From positions 91,692 to 155,691 of the forward strand of contig NZ_JBNFTW010000010.1 of NCBI RefSeq assembly GCF_049943955.1: 64,000 nt of DNA. The letters run 5' to 3'. Source of the DNA: Desulfosporosinus sp049943955 (lineage in GTDB: Bacteria; Bacillota; Desulfitobacteriia; Desulfitobacteriales; Desulfitobacteriaceae). Both the position numbers and the translations under genes were made by a program. How positions within the stretch are numbered: position 1 is the first letter of the stretch; the number at the start of each line of letters is the position of its first letter. The notes under the pieces were generated by a model, which saw only the letters and a list, made by a program, of their open reading frames with translations, ran no database searches and was not told the DNA's origin. Below, in pieces: positions 32,146 through 41,592 of this stretch.

Positions 32146-34998
32146 ATGAACGAAGATCAGAAAGTTGATGCAGCCAACTTAGCAAAACCTTACCAAGGTT
32201 TTTGGGGACGAATAACCCAATATATACCCGCCGATCGTCGCTTTTGCGACCCTTTGCACACATTAGCCTATGGGATTGATGCCAGCTTTTATCGTTTAAT
32301 TCCCAAAATTGTTCTCAAAGTGCGTGATGCGGCGGAGGTCAAACACATATTGAATGCTTCCCAAGAATATAAAGTGCCTGTTACCTTTCGAACAGCAGGC
32401 ACCAGCCTCTCGGGACAAGCTGTGACGGATTCTGTCCTTGTAGTATTGCAAGGGTCCTGGAGGGGCTGCTCCATCTTGGATAAAGGTGACAAGATAGCCT
32501 TGGAGCCAGGGATTATTGGAGCTGAAGCAAATCGCTATTTAGCCCAATATGCCCGAAAAATCGGACCTGATCCCGCATCAATTGATCATGCGATGATTGG
32601 CGGAATTGCCGCCAACAATGCCAGCGGCATGTGCTGCGGAACGGCAGACAACAGTTATCAAACTGTTGCGGAGATGAAAATAATCTTCGGTGATGGAACC
32701 ATGTTGGATACCGGGGATCAGAAATCTTGCTTAAGTTTTCTTGATTCTCATTCGAAGTGGGTTAACAACATCCTCGAAATAAAAGATAAAATCATGTCTG
32801 ACCCTGAACTTGAAGCTTTAATTCGCCACAAGTACAAAATTAAGAATACAACAGGATATAGTCTCAATGCTTTTGTAGATTTTGAGGACCCCATTGACAT
32901 TATCAAACATCTCATGATTGGTTCCGAAGGAACGCTGGGTTTTATAGCAGAGATTACTTATCATACCGTCGTTGAGCATAAGCATAAAGCGTCTGCCTTA
33001 ATCATCTATCCCGATATGGAACAAGCCTGCTTGGCTGTTCAAACGTTGGACAGACAAACAGTATCTGCCGCCGAATTGATGGATCGGATTTCTTTAAAAA
33101 CCATGGAAGAAAAGCCTGGTATGCCCGAGTATTTGAAAACTCTTTCTCCGACAGCCACGGCTCTGCTTGTTGAGGTGCGGGGTACTAATCAAGAATCACT
33201 GCAGCAAACGATTAAAAATGTGGAAGATCTGCTTAGAGAAATTCCGACGGTTTTGCCATGGGGTTTCACTGATGTCAAGGCTGAGTATGAGAACCTATGG
33301 AATATTCGCAAAGGAATTTTCCCGGCTGTCGGCGCTATAAGAGCTTTGGGGACGGGGGTAGTCATAGAAGATGTTGCCTTTCCTAAAGAAAACCTTGCCG
33401 AAGCGACTTTAGCCTTGCGGGAGATTTTGAACAAGTATGCTTATGAGGATGCCATCATATACGGACATGCTCTTGATGGGAACCTGCATTTTGTATTTAC
33501 CCAGGATTTCGGTCGTCCGGAGGATTTACCCCGTTACGAAGGACTGATGAGAGAAGTCAGTGATTTGGTTGTCAATCGTTTCGGCGGATCCTTGAAAGCG
33601 GAGCATGGGACCGGCCGCAACATGGCTCCTTTCGTGGAGGTGGAATGGGGGAAACGAGCTTATGAGTTTATGAAGCTGCTAAAAGCGACCTTCGACCCGG
33701 AAAACCTCCTTAATCCAGGTGTTATTATTAATGATAATCCTAACGTCTACTTGGAAAATCTAAAAAATATGCCCCAAGCCCATAAGATTATTGATACTTG
33801 TACGAACTGCGGCTTTTGTCAAGATATTTGTACTTCTAAAAATTTAACCTTAACCCCAAGGCAGCGGATTGTCGTGCAGCGGGAAATTCAGGAATTGCGC
33901 AGAACAGGAGCAGATCTCCAACGCTTATCGCGACTGGAAAAAGACTTCGCCTATTCCGGCAATAAAACTTGTGCTGTCGATGGCTTGTGTGCAACGAGCT
34001 GTCCTTTAGGAATCAATACAGGAGACTACATTAAATTTCTGCGTTCTCAAGAGACAACACCGAACAGCCGCAGAATTGCGGAAAGTTTAGCTAATCATAT
34101 GACTGGTGTAACGGGTGTCATGCGTTTGGGGCTGGGTACTGTCCATGGAGTTCACCGAATTTTAGGCACCAAGGTGATGGAGGGCCTAACCCAAGGGGCG
34201 AGAAAGATTTCCGGGAACGCGATTCCTCTCTGGAACCCGTGGATGCCCAAAGCCGGCAGAGTATCTTCCCTCAAGCATTCCAGCGGGAAAAATGGAAGAA
34301 AAGTTGTCTATTTTCCCAGCTGTATCAGTCGTTCCATGGGAGCAGCCAAAAACGATCTTGATCAGAGGAGCTTGAGTGAGGCCATGCTCTCTGTTTTGGG
34401 CAAAGCCGGATATGAAGTGATTTATCCTTCTGATATGGGTAAACTTTGCTGCGGAATGCCTTGGGAAAGCAAAGGGTTTTTCGAGACTGCTGATCAGAAA
34501 AGTTCTGAGCTTGAGAAGGCGTTATTTGCAGCAAGTGAAGAGGGCAAATATCCTATTCTATGTGATACAAGCCCCTGTTTATATCGAATGAAGCGAGTGA
34601 TGCACTCGTTAAAACTTTATGAACCTGTTGAATTTATACACGACTTTTTGCTTGATCGTTTGACCTTCAATCAGCGAAAAGAAACAATTGCAATTCATGT
34701 CACCTGCAGTTCGGTGAAGATGAATCTGAAAGAGAAGTTTTATACTGTAGCCCATGCCTGTGCTGAAAATGTTATCATGCCCCAAGATGTCCATTGCTGC
34801 GGGTTTGCCGGAGATCGCGGCTTCACGTTTCCGGAACTAAATCGTTCGGCCTTAGCAGCTTTGAAAGATTCTCTCCCCGAAAACTGCCAGGCTGGATATT
34901 CCAATAGCAGAACTTGTGAAATCGGGCTCTCCTATCATAGTGGTATCAGCTATCAATCAATTGTTTATCTGGTAGATAAGTGTTCAACTCCACGCTAA
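32146..34998 (+). CDS. FAD-linked D-lactate/glycolate-type dehydrogenase with Fe-S and CCG domains
   Basis: A 950-residue fusion. Residues about 30-270 are an FAD-binding PCMH domain (FRTAGTSLSGQAVTDS, GGIAANNASGMCCG); about 275-535 is the FAD-oxidase C domain with GHALDGNLHF and LKAEHGTGRNMAPF. Two 4Fe-4S sites follow (CTNCGFCQDIC near 553, CAVDGLCATSCP near 608). Two CCG domains end it (CCGMPWESKG near 768, HCCGFAGDRG near 882). This GlcD plus GlpC-like fusion oxidises a D-2-hydroxyacid, probably D-lactate, passing electrons to quinone or a similar acceptor. GAGGGCGGGGCG precedes the ATG. A terminator follows. Confidence 0.9.
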   Translation: MNEDQKVDAANLAKPYQGFWGRITQYIPADRRFCDPLHTLAYGIDASFYRLIPKIVLKVRDAAEVKHILNASQEYKVPVTFRTAGTSLSGQAVTDSVLVVLQGSWRGCSILDKGDKIALEPGIIGAEANRYLAQYARKIGPDPASIDHAMIGGIAANNASGMCCGTADNSYQTVAEMKIIFGDGTMLDTGDQKSCLSFLDSHSKWVNNILEIKDKIMSDPELEALIRHKYKIKNTTGYSLNAFVDFEDPIDIIKHLMIGSEGTLGFIAEITYHTVVEHKHKASALIIYPDMEQACLAVQTLDRQTVSAAELMDRISLKTMEEKPGMPEYLKTLSPTATALLVEVRGTNQESLQQTIKNVEDLLREIPTVLPWGFTDVKAEYENLWNIRKGIFPAVGAIRALGTGVVIEDVAFPKENLAEATLALREILNKYAYEDAIIYGHALDGNLHFVFTQDFGRPEDLPRYEGLMREVSDLVVNRFGGSLKAEHGTGRNMAPFVEVEWGKRAYEFMKLLKATFDPENLLNPGVIINDNPNVYLENLKNMPQAHKIIDTCTNCGFCQDICTSKNLTLTPRQRIVVQREIQELRRTGADLQRLSRLEKDFAYSGNKTCAVDGLCATSCPLGINTGDYIKFLRSQETTPNSRRIAESLANHMTGVTGVMRLGLGTVHGVHRILGTKVMEGLTQGARKISGNAIPLWNPWMPKAGRVSSLKHSSGKNGRKVVYFPSCISRSMGAAKNDLDQRSLSEAMLSVLGKAGYEVIYPSDMGKLCCGMPWESKGFFETADQKSSELEKALFAASEEGKYPILCDTSPCLYRMKRVMHSLKLYEPVEFIHDFLLDRLTFNQRKETIAIHVTCSSVKMNLKEKFYTVAHACAENVIMPQDVHCCGFAGDRGFTFPELNRSALAALKDSLPENCQAGYSNSRTCEIGLSYHSGISYQSIVYLVDKCSTPR

Positions 34999-35010
34999 TC
35001 AAAATATTCA

Positions 35011-35052
35011 CAAGGACGCAGGAACATAGGTTGCTGCGTCCTTGTTTTCTTT
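35011..35052 (+). terminator. Terminator of the dehydrogenase gene
   Basis: Stem CAAGGACGCA / TGCGTCCTTG, then TTTTCTTTT. Confidence 0.88.
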
Positions 35053-35287
35053 TAGGGCGCTTAAGGCCTTGAGTATAGTCATTTTTACAGAAAACTGCCT
35101 CGTCATGAGGGTGATATAATTAACATAATCTAAAATGTATACAAGTAAGCCAAAACTCCTTCCAATGAATAAAAAGATATTTGTTACAAATTGTCTCTTT
35201 ATCTAAGTTAATTTCCGGTGGTATGCATGAACTTTTTACCGTCCTTAATACTCTTACTTTCAGAACAGACCGGAGTGAGGTGACAAG

Positions 35288-35815
35288 GTGGATCTTGAGG
35301 AACAGCTGAAACGGGCAAAAGCAGGAGATCAAGAGGCTTTGGTCCAATTGGTAGTGGCGAAAAAAGAAGAATTCTACAGGCTGGCCTATGTTTATATGGG
35401 GAACAAAGAGGATGCGCTGGACGCAATGGAAGATATGATTGTGCTTCTGTTTGAGAACATAAGGCGACTAAAAAATGAAGCCTCTTTTTACAGTTGGAGC
35501 AAGACCATTTTGGTTAACTGCTGCCACAAAATGTTGCGTAAGCAGAAAAAAGTTATTGCCATGGAAAAGGTTCCGGAAGGCAGTTATCACGATGTGTTTT
35601 CCGAAAAGGAGGAACGAATTGCACTCAAGGAGCATTGGGCTAAATTAAGCGAAAGGCAGCGGGAGGTACTTAAATTACGCTTTTATTTGGACTTGGATTA
35701 TGAATCTATTGCCCGGATTTTGAATATCCCTTTGGGAACGGTGAAATCACGGATTCACACCGGACTTAGACGTTTACAGCAAAGTATCGGAGGTGAGTGG
35801 GTTGAACAACTTTGA
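35288..35815 (+). CDS. ECF-type RNA polymerase sigma factor
   Basis: A 175-residue sigma-70-family factor with region 2 (AYVYMGNKEDALDAMEDMIVLLFENIRRLKN) and region 4 (LSERQREVLKLRFYLDLDYESIARILNIPLGTVKSRIHTGLRRLQ), lacking regions 1 and 3, so an extracytoplasmic-function sigma factor of the SigV/SigW sort. It starts at GTG with GAGTGAGGTGACAAG upstream. Its 3' end overlaps the next gene, a membrane anti-sigma candidate, so the two act together: surface stress should release the sigma factor. (The region 4 block lies at 35650-35780.). Confidence 0.9.
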   Translation: MDLEEQLKRAKAGDQEALVQLVVAKKEEFYRLAYVYMGNKEDALDAMEDMIVLLFENIRRLKNEASFYSWSKTILVNCCHKMLRKQKKVIAMEKVPEGSYHDVFSEKEERIALKEHWAKLSERQREVLKLRFYLDLDYESIARILNIPLGTVKSRIHTGLRRLQQSIGGEWVEQL

Positions 35816-37133
35816 GGATCTTTTTGAAGAAGGAAAAGCAGATGTTGAGCGCTTGTCTGTGCCGGCTGAGTTGGAAACAAGGCTGCGAAGTGCCCTTGCT
35901 GACCGAAGGGTTCAGCGGCGACCGCTGCAAAGATGGAAGCTGAGTATTGCTGTGGTTCTCGTTGTCTTTTCCCTGAGCGCCTATAATTATGATGCTCTGG
36001 CGTATTACGGCAAGCAACTGCTGGGTTATGACCAAATTATGAACGGGACTTTGAAACAACTGAATGAATTGGGGAAGGGACAACTCATTGGTAAAAGTTA
36101 TACCTTAAAGAACGGCTTTACTCTGACTTTGGACGGTGTAATGCTGGACAGCAATCAGCTTTTGCTCTTCAGCACCCTGAAAGATCCGGCAGGAAAGATT
36201 GATCAAGGGGATATGATACCGATGATGAGCATCAAAGGTTTGTTTGGAGAGTACAAGGAGAATAACAGTACCGGACAAATCAGTGCGGATAAGACAGAAA
36301 TCAAATCCGTAACAAGTTTTGACCCTCCAAAGTTTTTTTTCGAAAAGAACCTGACGTTAACGGTAACTATGATGTCGAAGGGGACTATGGATAAAGGCGA
36401 TATTTTATTTACCCTCAATCGGAACACAGCCATGGGTTATACCCTGAAGAAGGATATTAATCAAACCTTTGACGTAGATGCGAGTAAGATTCATCTAAAT
36501 TCCCTTCTCGCCTCACCCACGAAAACTGTTATTGAGGGGTCAGTGATGAATATTCTGGAGCTGGCCGAAGCGAAGTTAAGCGGGGAAGAGCGTCTGGGGT
36601 ATTTCTCTCCGGGTTCTGTTGATTTAAGACTCTTTGCGAACGGCAAGGAGGTTGCCAAACAAGGGGGAGGAATGAGCACAAACCTTCAGGGAATTACCTT
36701 TAATGAAGATTATGATCCTCTGCCTACAGATCTTCAGAAGCTGGAGATTAAGCTGGTCAGTCTAGGGGCGGATCACCAGGTAAATAAGAGTTTTAACCTC
36801 AAGACCGGTTCGGATAATTCTGCCCTTAACATTCTTGGGCAAACCATCGAAATCAAGAAAGTCTATACCTCCGGGGGGGATACCTATGTCACCCTGAGCA
36901 GTGATGATGGCGTGGTGCTGACAAAAGTCTACCTTTTAATAGATGGGAAGCAGGTGAGTCTTAACAATACACTAGATAATTATCATGACAAAATTGCGGT
37001 AGGAAAATCAGGCAAAGATATTCATACGCGAACCCTGCATTTTCCGGGAACGGGGCAAAGTCTTGAGCTCGATGTCCAGCGAATGACTTATGTCAAGACC
37101 TATAATGAGGTTCTTAATATTCCGATAAAGTAG
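35802..37133 (+). CDS. DUF4179-type membrane anti-sigma factor
   Basis: About 443 residues with a cytoplasmic N-terminus (about 50 residues), one membrane helix (SIAVVLVVFSLSAYNYDAL) and a large extracellular part rich in beta strands, the arrangement of DUF4179 (anti-sigma) proteins of Firmicutes. It overlaps the sigma gene. TTG at 35802 is chosen, because GGAGGTGAGTGGG stands just before it, whereas GTG at 35793 abuts the GGAG. It would hold the ECF sigma factor at the membrane; the signal and release protease are not visible. Confidence 0.8.
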   Translation: MNNFEDLFEEGKADVERLSVPAELETRLRSALADRRVQRRPLQRWKLSIAVVLVVFSLSAYNYDALAYYGKQLLGYDQIMNGTLKQLNELGKGQLIGKSYTLKNGFTLTLDGVMLDSNQLLLFSTLKDPAGKIDQGDMIPMMSIKGLFGEYKENNSTGQISADKTEIKSVTSFDPPKFFFEKNLTLTVTMMSKGTMDKGDILFTLNRNTAMGYTLKKDINQTFDVDASKIHLNSLLASPTKTVIEGSVMNILELAEAKLSGEERLGYFSPGSVDLRLFANGKEVAKQGGGMSTNLQGITFNEDYDPLPTDLQKLEIKLVSLGADHQVNKSFNLKTGSDNSALNILGQTIEIKKVYTSGGDTYVTLSSDDGVVLTKVYLLIDGKQVSLNNTLDNYHDKIAVGKSGKDIHTRTLHFPGTGQSLELDVQRMTYVKTYNEVLNIPIK

Positions 37134-37244
37134 GTTATGGTACAACGCTCGCCTCTAATTCGAGTGATTTAAAGTGAGTCAGTTGAGAAGCAAAGGATAT
37201 ATTAATATTTAAAGATAAGTGGAAGCAATGTCTTAAAAACTTAT

Positions 37245-37285
37245 AAGGAACTGTTCTGGCTCGAGGCTAAAACAGTTCCTTGTAG
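37245..37285. terminator. Hairpin between convergent anti-sigma and histidine kinase genes
   Basis: Stem AAGGAACTGTT / AACAGTTCCTT with a loop of about 15 bases. Both flanks are compatible with termination, the gap being about 245 bases. Confidence 0.65.
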
Positions 37286-37378
37286 GTTCATCTATTTTCA
37301 TACGAGAACGGCAAGTTCGTTAACGATGGCATTTTTAAACTTAGAAGAACAGACAGAATGTAGAAAAGAATGGTAGAG

Positions 37379-38761
37379 TCATTGTTGAATTTTTTTTGGA
37401 AGCTGGACAGTAAATTCCGTTTCCTTGTCTACCTCACTCTGAACCTGGATCGTTCCTTGATGCAGAGTAGTGATTTGCCGTACTAGTGCAAGACCAATAC
37501 CCGTTCCTCCGGTTTCGCGGGCGCGGGATTTGTCGGTACGGTAAAAGCGCTCAAAGATAAAAGGAAGTTCCTCTTTCGGAATGCCGCTGCCCGTGTTTTT
37601 GATGCTGACTGTTGAACAATTGGGCTCTGGTTTCAAAGTAACGGTTACTTCACCGCCGACATTCGAATAGCGATAGGCATTGTGAATTAGATTATAAAAC
37701 AATCTTGTTAATAGTCTGCCATCCCCCGTCGTCATTACCGATTCGGCAGGAGGGTTCCAATTGAGGGCCAATTGTTTTTCTTGAATTAAGGGGTTGAGAC
37801 TATGAATAACTTTTTCCAGGAGATGCTTTAAGTCTATTGATTTGAAGATAGGAGTCAAAGCACCCATCTCTGCCACATTTAAGTCTTTTAAGTCACTGGA
37901 TAAATCAACAAGGCGATCAATTTCCTCATGAATAGAGGAAAGGTTTTCTTCATCTGCCGGCAGAACGTTATCTTGAAATGCTTCAATGTAGCTCTTGATA
38001 GACGTTAAAGGAGTACGCAGTTCATGGGCAATATCTGCCGTAAACTGTTTGCGGAGAGTTTCCTGGCGTTTCAAATTGTCAACCATCACGTTAAATGCCA
38101 CGGCTAATTGTCCTACTTCATCGTTGGTCACAATATCTACTCGTTCATCCAAGTGGCCTTTGCCAATGTGATCAGCGGCTTGAGTTAATCGTTTCAGCGG
38201 TTTAACGAGATGACGACTGGTAAAATAACTGAGTATAATTCCAAATAGTAAGGCTAAACTTCCGGCTAACAGTAAAGAGTAAAAGACTGAGGACTGAAAT
38301 TGGATGTCCTGAGGATTGAAAATCGGTGCCGATGAGGGGTAGCGGACAGAGGCCGTAGCCAGAATCCCTTGAGGTCCGGAAACGGTTAGATTTTTCGTTT
38401 TCCAATTTGTGGCGGGAGTAGAGTACATCGTCATCCCCATACTCATTCCGCTCTGACTATTCATCATACCGCCCATCATGTTGCTTAACGTAGTAATTTG
38501 TTTGCCGCTGGGATCGGTCAGGGTAACAATAGTCCCTGCCGGGAGTGATTGGCTGATTTCTTGGAGTGAGGCGGGATCCCAGGTCCCTTTGCTCTGATAA
38601 GCGGCACTAAGACGTGATGGTAATTGCTCAATTAACGTTTCATTTGTTTTCGTTAAGTAATTACTGAATTGCTGGTGAAAAACCAGATCAACAGCAAGTA
38701 TGCTAAAGGTTAAGGTAATAAGGGTGATGATAAGGGTAGACAGAAATAATTTTTTTCTCAT
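37379..38761 (-). CDS. Two-component sensor histidine kinase with Met-rich sensor loop
   Basis: About 460 residues: TM1 (LFLSTLIITLITLTFSILAV), an extracellular loop to about 155, TM2, HAMP (about 180-235), HisKA with FTADIAHELRTPLTS, and HATPase with NLIHNAYRYSNVGG and GTGIGLALV. The loop holds eight Met in 18 residues (95-112, SNMMGGMMNSQSGMSMGM), which looks like a Cu(I)/Ag(I)-type binding region. ATG 38761 is chosen because CCGGAGGATAAG precedes it. It is one base downstream of the response regulator stop and so co-expressed. Confidence 0.9.
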   Translation of the reverse strand: MRKKLFLSTLIITLITLTFSILAVDLVFHQQFSNYLTKTNETLIEQLPSRLSAAYQSKGTWDPASLQEISQSLPAGTIVTLTDPSGKQITTLSNMMGGMMNSQSGMSMGMTMYSTPATNWKTKNLTVSGPQGILATASVRYPSSAPIFNPQDIQFQSSVFYSLLLAGSLALLFGIILSYFTSRHLVKPLKRLTQAADHIGKGHLDERVDIVTNDEVGQLAVAFNVMVDNLKRQETLRKQFTADIAHELRTPLTSIKSYIEAFQDNVLPADEENLSSIHEEIDRLVDLSSDLKDLNVAEMGALTPIFKSIDLKHLLEKVIHSLNPLIQEKQLALNWNPPAESVMTTGDGRLLTRLFYNLIHNAYRYSNVGGEVTVTLKPEPNCSTVSIKNTGSGIPKEELPFIFERFYRTDKSRARETGGTGIGLALVRQITTLHQGTIQVQSEVDKETEFTVQLPKKIQQ

Positions 38762-38762
38762 C

Positions 38763-39455
38763 TTATCCTCCGGCGTTGGGATTGAATTTATAGCCAACAC
38801 CGTAAACTGTCATAATAATTTGAGGATCGCTTGGTGTCGTTTCGATTTTCTGGCGAATTTTTTTAATATGTGCGTCTATAACCCGGTCGTCTCCATCGAA
38901 GTCGTGGCCCTGAACGATTTCCACCAATTGGCCGCGGGAGTAAACTCGTCCGGGATGTTTGGCCAGCGCACCCAGGATTTTAAATTCAGTAGGTGTTAGA
39001 AAGACTTCCTGATCTTGAAGTCGAATTTCATGCTGGATGTTATCGATGGTAAGACCATTGTCGTAAGTAATGATATCCGCAAGAGGAGAGGTCTCGTTAT
39101 TTGACCTCCGAAGGACTGCCCTTACACGGGCAACGACTTCACGAGGGCTGAAGGGCTTGGTAATGTAATCATCGGCACCGATACTTAAACCTTGAATGCG
39201 GTCTTCTTCTTCCACTTTGGCTGTGAGCATAATGATCGGTACTGAGGAGGTTTTCCGAATTTCTTGGCATATTGCCGTTCCTGACATGCCAGGAAGCATT
39301 AAATCCAGGATAACGAGATCATAAGGGTTTTCATTAAACATGGTCAGAGCGATTAAACCGTTCAGAGCTGTATTAACTTGAAAGCCTTCTTGTTGAAGGT
39401 AGGCCTTTAGCACTGAGGTGATTTTCTTTTCATCGTCAACAAGTAAAATTCTCAT
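38763..39455 (-). CDS. OmpR/PhoB-family response regulator
   Basis: A 230-residue regulator with receiver domain (phospho-acceptor Asp51 in LVILDLMLPGMSG, with Lys in ITKPFSP) and winged-helix output domain ending GYKFNPNAGG. It is paired with the histidine kinase gene just downstream. TGGGAATGGAGGAAC stands before the ATG. Target genes are not evident; the Met-rich kinase loop suggests a metal response. Confidence 0.93.
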   Translation of the reverse strand: MRILLVDDEKKITSVLKAYLQQEGFQVNTALNGLIALTMFNENPYDLVILDLMLPGMSGTAICQEIRKTSSVPIIMLTAKVEEEDRIQGLSIGADDYITKPFSPREVVARVRAVLRRSNNETSPLADIITYDNGLTIDNIQHEIRLQDQEVFLTPTEFKILGALAKHPGRVYSRGQLVEIVQGHDFDGDDRVIDAHIKKIRQKIETTPSDPQIIMTVYGVGYKFNPNAGG

Positions 39456-39555
39456 AAATTAGTTCCTCCATTCCCAAGGGTTATAGCTATTATACAAGGA
39501 AACAACATTTTTAGACAATCTTGTTGATCAAATCGTAAGATTGTCTCTTTTACAA

Positions 39556-39625
39556 GTGGAAGTGGTTCCCATACCTTGCTTCGGGTAGAGTCCATCCTTC
39601 AGCGCGATAGCGTTTTTGATCTCTA
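39556..39625 (+). repeat. Partial type 2 copy of dispersed repeat
   Basis: GGTTCCCATACCTTGCTTCG, GGTAGAGTCCATCCTTCAGC and GCGATAGCG match the first half of the copy at 46269; the right half (hairpin and GAGTTCACT) is missing, replaced by unrelated sequence. Confidence 0.7.
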
Positions 39626-39729
39626 AACCTTATTCGATGTCTAAAAGATTTGGCGTTCCCTTAGGAATGCCAAGAAAGGGACTGATTTTTGAATTAGTTA
39701 TACTATCAGCATAAATGAACCATATTGTT

Positions 39730-39984
39730 TCAGCTGATGCTTGGAAGAGCAGCAATCCGACTAACGGCTACGACATCACGAAGTCGAATTTGAACATAAT
39801 CGCCAGTTGGTATTCCAAGCTGCAAGCTACCTAAGGTAATAATTCCTGGTCCTCCAAGTCTAACGATACCTCTTGCGATAGTCGCAAGGGTTCCTGCTGC
39901 TCCTCCGCCTTCCCAAGCGACGGCAAGCAGCGTTCCTATTGAATAATTGTCAAATAAACTGTGCAAAACCTCATAATCGTCCAT
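39730..39984 (-). CDS. Hypothetical 84-aa Gly-rich protein beside the gas-vesicle cluster
   Basis: A small protein, MDDYEVLHSLFDNYSIGTLL start, a glycine/alanine-rich middle (WEGGGAAGTLATIARGIVRLGG) and beta-strand-like VQIRLRDVVAVSRIAALP end. GGAGAAGGAGGAT precedes the ATG. It is divergent from the gas-vesicle operon, with about 370 bases between. I do not know the family; its layout (short amphipathic body) would allow a surface or vesicle-associated part, but this is only from position. Confidence 0.55.
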   Translation of the reverse strand: MDDYEVLHSLFDNYSIGTLLAVAWEGGGAAGTLATIARGIVRLGGPGIITLGSLQLGIPTGDYVQIRLRDVVAVSRIAALPSIS

Positions 39985-40354
39985 ATCCTCCTTCTCCTTT
40001 CAACCCTTTTAACTCAATACAACTTATGCCCAGCCAATAAAAAGGGTGACAAGCCCTCAATCACTGATTAATGCCTATGTTGATCAAGTCCTATGACCTT
40101 ACTTTGTATTTAGAAGCAAAGAAAGGTCATTTTCGTTATAGTATCGGAAGTATAACCTCCTCAAGTATACGTTCCGCTAGTAAAAAGCGGCTTTTGGCAG
40201 AAGCTAACTAGTCTGAAGACAGTGTTATGGAGTGACGGCTAAATTTTTTGAAACGATACGTACCTTGAAAATCTGGCAAAGTGACGAACTTATGTCCACT
40301 AAAAACCATAAAATGGTAATGTAGCAGGGCAGCAATTTGAAAGGAGGGGCTAAT
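39985..40354. promoter_or_regulatory. Divergent region upstream of the gas-vesicle operon
   Basis: About 370 bases. It includes a stem ATGACCTT...CTTTG / CAAAG...AAGGTCAT at 40091-40135 and a short GGGTGACAAGCCC motif at 40055. The gas-vesicle promoter must lie in 40136-40330, but no clear -35/-10 pair or sigma-54 site was found. Confidence 0.35.
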
Positions 40355-40576
40355 TTGAAAAAGAGTATTGATGCTTCTAGTTTAGCAGAGGTTGTTGATC
40401 GGATTTTGGATAAGGGCGTTGTTATTGATGCATATGTTCGAGTTTCATTGGTGGGAATTGAACTGCTAGCTGTAGAAGCCCGCGTGGTAATTGCCAGCGT
40501 TAATACCTGGCTGAGGTATGCGCACGCAGTTGGATTATTAGAGCATAATCATTATTTGGAGGAATTAGGAGCCTAA
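40355..40576 (+). CDS. gvpA: Gas vesicle structural protein GvpA (copy 1)
   Basis: A 73-residue protein with the GvpA core SSLAEVVDRILDKGVVIDAYVRVSLVGIELLAVEARVVIASVNTWLRYA. This forms the amphipathic helix-strand-strand-helix unit that builds the ribbed wall of gas vesicles. TTG 40355 is chosen, with AAAGGAGGGGCTAA before it, giving the usual length of about 70 residues. It is first in a nine-gene operon. The copy at 41593 is a paralogue. (Core at 40370-40513.). Confidence 0.95.
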   Translation: MKKSIDASSLAEVVDRILDKGVVIDAYVRVSLVGIELLAVEARVVIASVNTWLRYAHAVGLLEHNHYLEELGA

Positions 40577-40645
40577 GAGGTTTTTTAATGTTCTAACAGG
40601 GGAGGGACAATAGATCTCTCCCTAATTCAAGAAGGAGAAATGTAA

Positions 40646-41521
40646 ATGACAAAAGGGTTTGTAGAGACTTCACAATTTTCCTCTCTTAAAAAACGTGCCC
40701 TTATCTATCTTAAGGCGGGTTTTGCTGTCCATTTTTGCGGTCCGGCAGGAACCGGCAAAACCTCATTGGCTCTACATGTCGCTGAAAGTATCGGCAGGCC
40801 ATATCTTTTGCTGCATGGGAATGAGGAGTATAAACCATCTAATCTCGTAGGAGGATATTTGGGTTTACGTCACAAGAAAGTGCTTGACAACTATATTCAT
40901 TCTGTATGGAAAACGGAAGAAAATGTCGATAGTATTTGGTATGATGGACGACTTGCGGAAGCTTGTCGTTATGGATACACCCTGGTTTATGATGAATTTA
41001 CTCGCTCACGTCCTGAAACAAATAATGTTCTTCTCTCAGTATTGCAAGAAAGTATTTTGGAGTTGTCGAGTTATCAAAAAGGGGAATCACAGTTAAATGT
41101 GCACCCTGATTTCGCCTTGATCCTTACGAGTAATCCGGCGGAATATGCCGGGGTTCATGAATTGCAAGATGCCTTACGAGATCGCATCATCACAATCAAC
41201 ATTCCCGATGTTGAAACAAATTCCGAAATTGCAATTGTGTCTGCTTCTACGAATCTTTTTCCCAATGAAGCCGAGGTGATCGTGAAACTCGTCCGTCATC
41301 TTCGAGAAAATGGAACCGAGGCTTCGAGCATCAGAGCATCGATCATGATTGCCAAAGTATACGCTGCCCAACGAACTCAGTCGCTGGGCAATGATGAATT
41401 ATTTAAATCCGTAGTTAAAGATATTCTCGGTCAAGAGTTGTGCCTTTTGGATCAACGAAAGGACGTCGATGATCAAATTCATTCTGCTTTAGTCAAATTA
41501 GAGACTTTAGCTGACAGTTAA
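40646..41521 (+). CDS. gvpN: Gas vesicle AAA+ ATPase GvpN
   Basis: A 291-residue AAA+ (MoxR-like) protein with Walker A GPAGTGKTS at 32-40, Walker B LVYDEFTRSRPETNN and sensor ILTSNPAEYAGVHELQDALRDR. GvpN helps assemble or widen the vesicle using ATP. AAGAAGGAGAAATGTAA precedes the ATG. Located between the two gvpA copies, as in other clusters where gvpN follows gvpA. Confidence 0.95.
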   Translation: MTKGFVETSQFSSLKKRALIYLKAGFAVHFCGPAGTGKTSLALHVAESIGRPYLLLHGNEEYKPSNLVGGYLGLRHKKVLDNYIHSVWKTEENVDSIWYDGRLAEACRYGYTLVYDEFTRSRPETNNVLLSVLQESILELSSYQKGESQLNVHPDFALILTSNPAEYAGVHELQDALRDRIITINIPDVETNSEIAIVSASTNLFPNEAEVIVKLVRHLRENGTEASSIRASIMIAKVYAAQRTQSLGNDELFKSVVKDILGQELCLLDQRKDVDDQIHSALVKLETLADS

Positions 41522-41592
41522 GCCTTTGCCGTCATTATTTGAGCTCTCTTCACATAGTATTTGCCAAAGGCAAAGAAGAGGGGGCGGGGATA

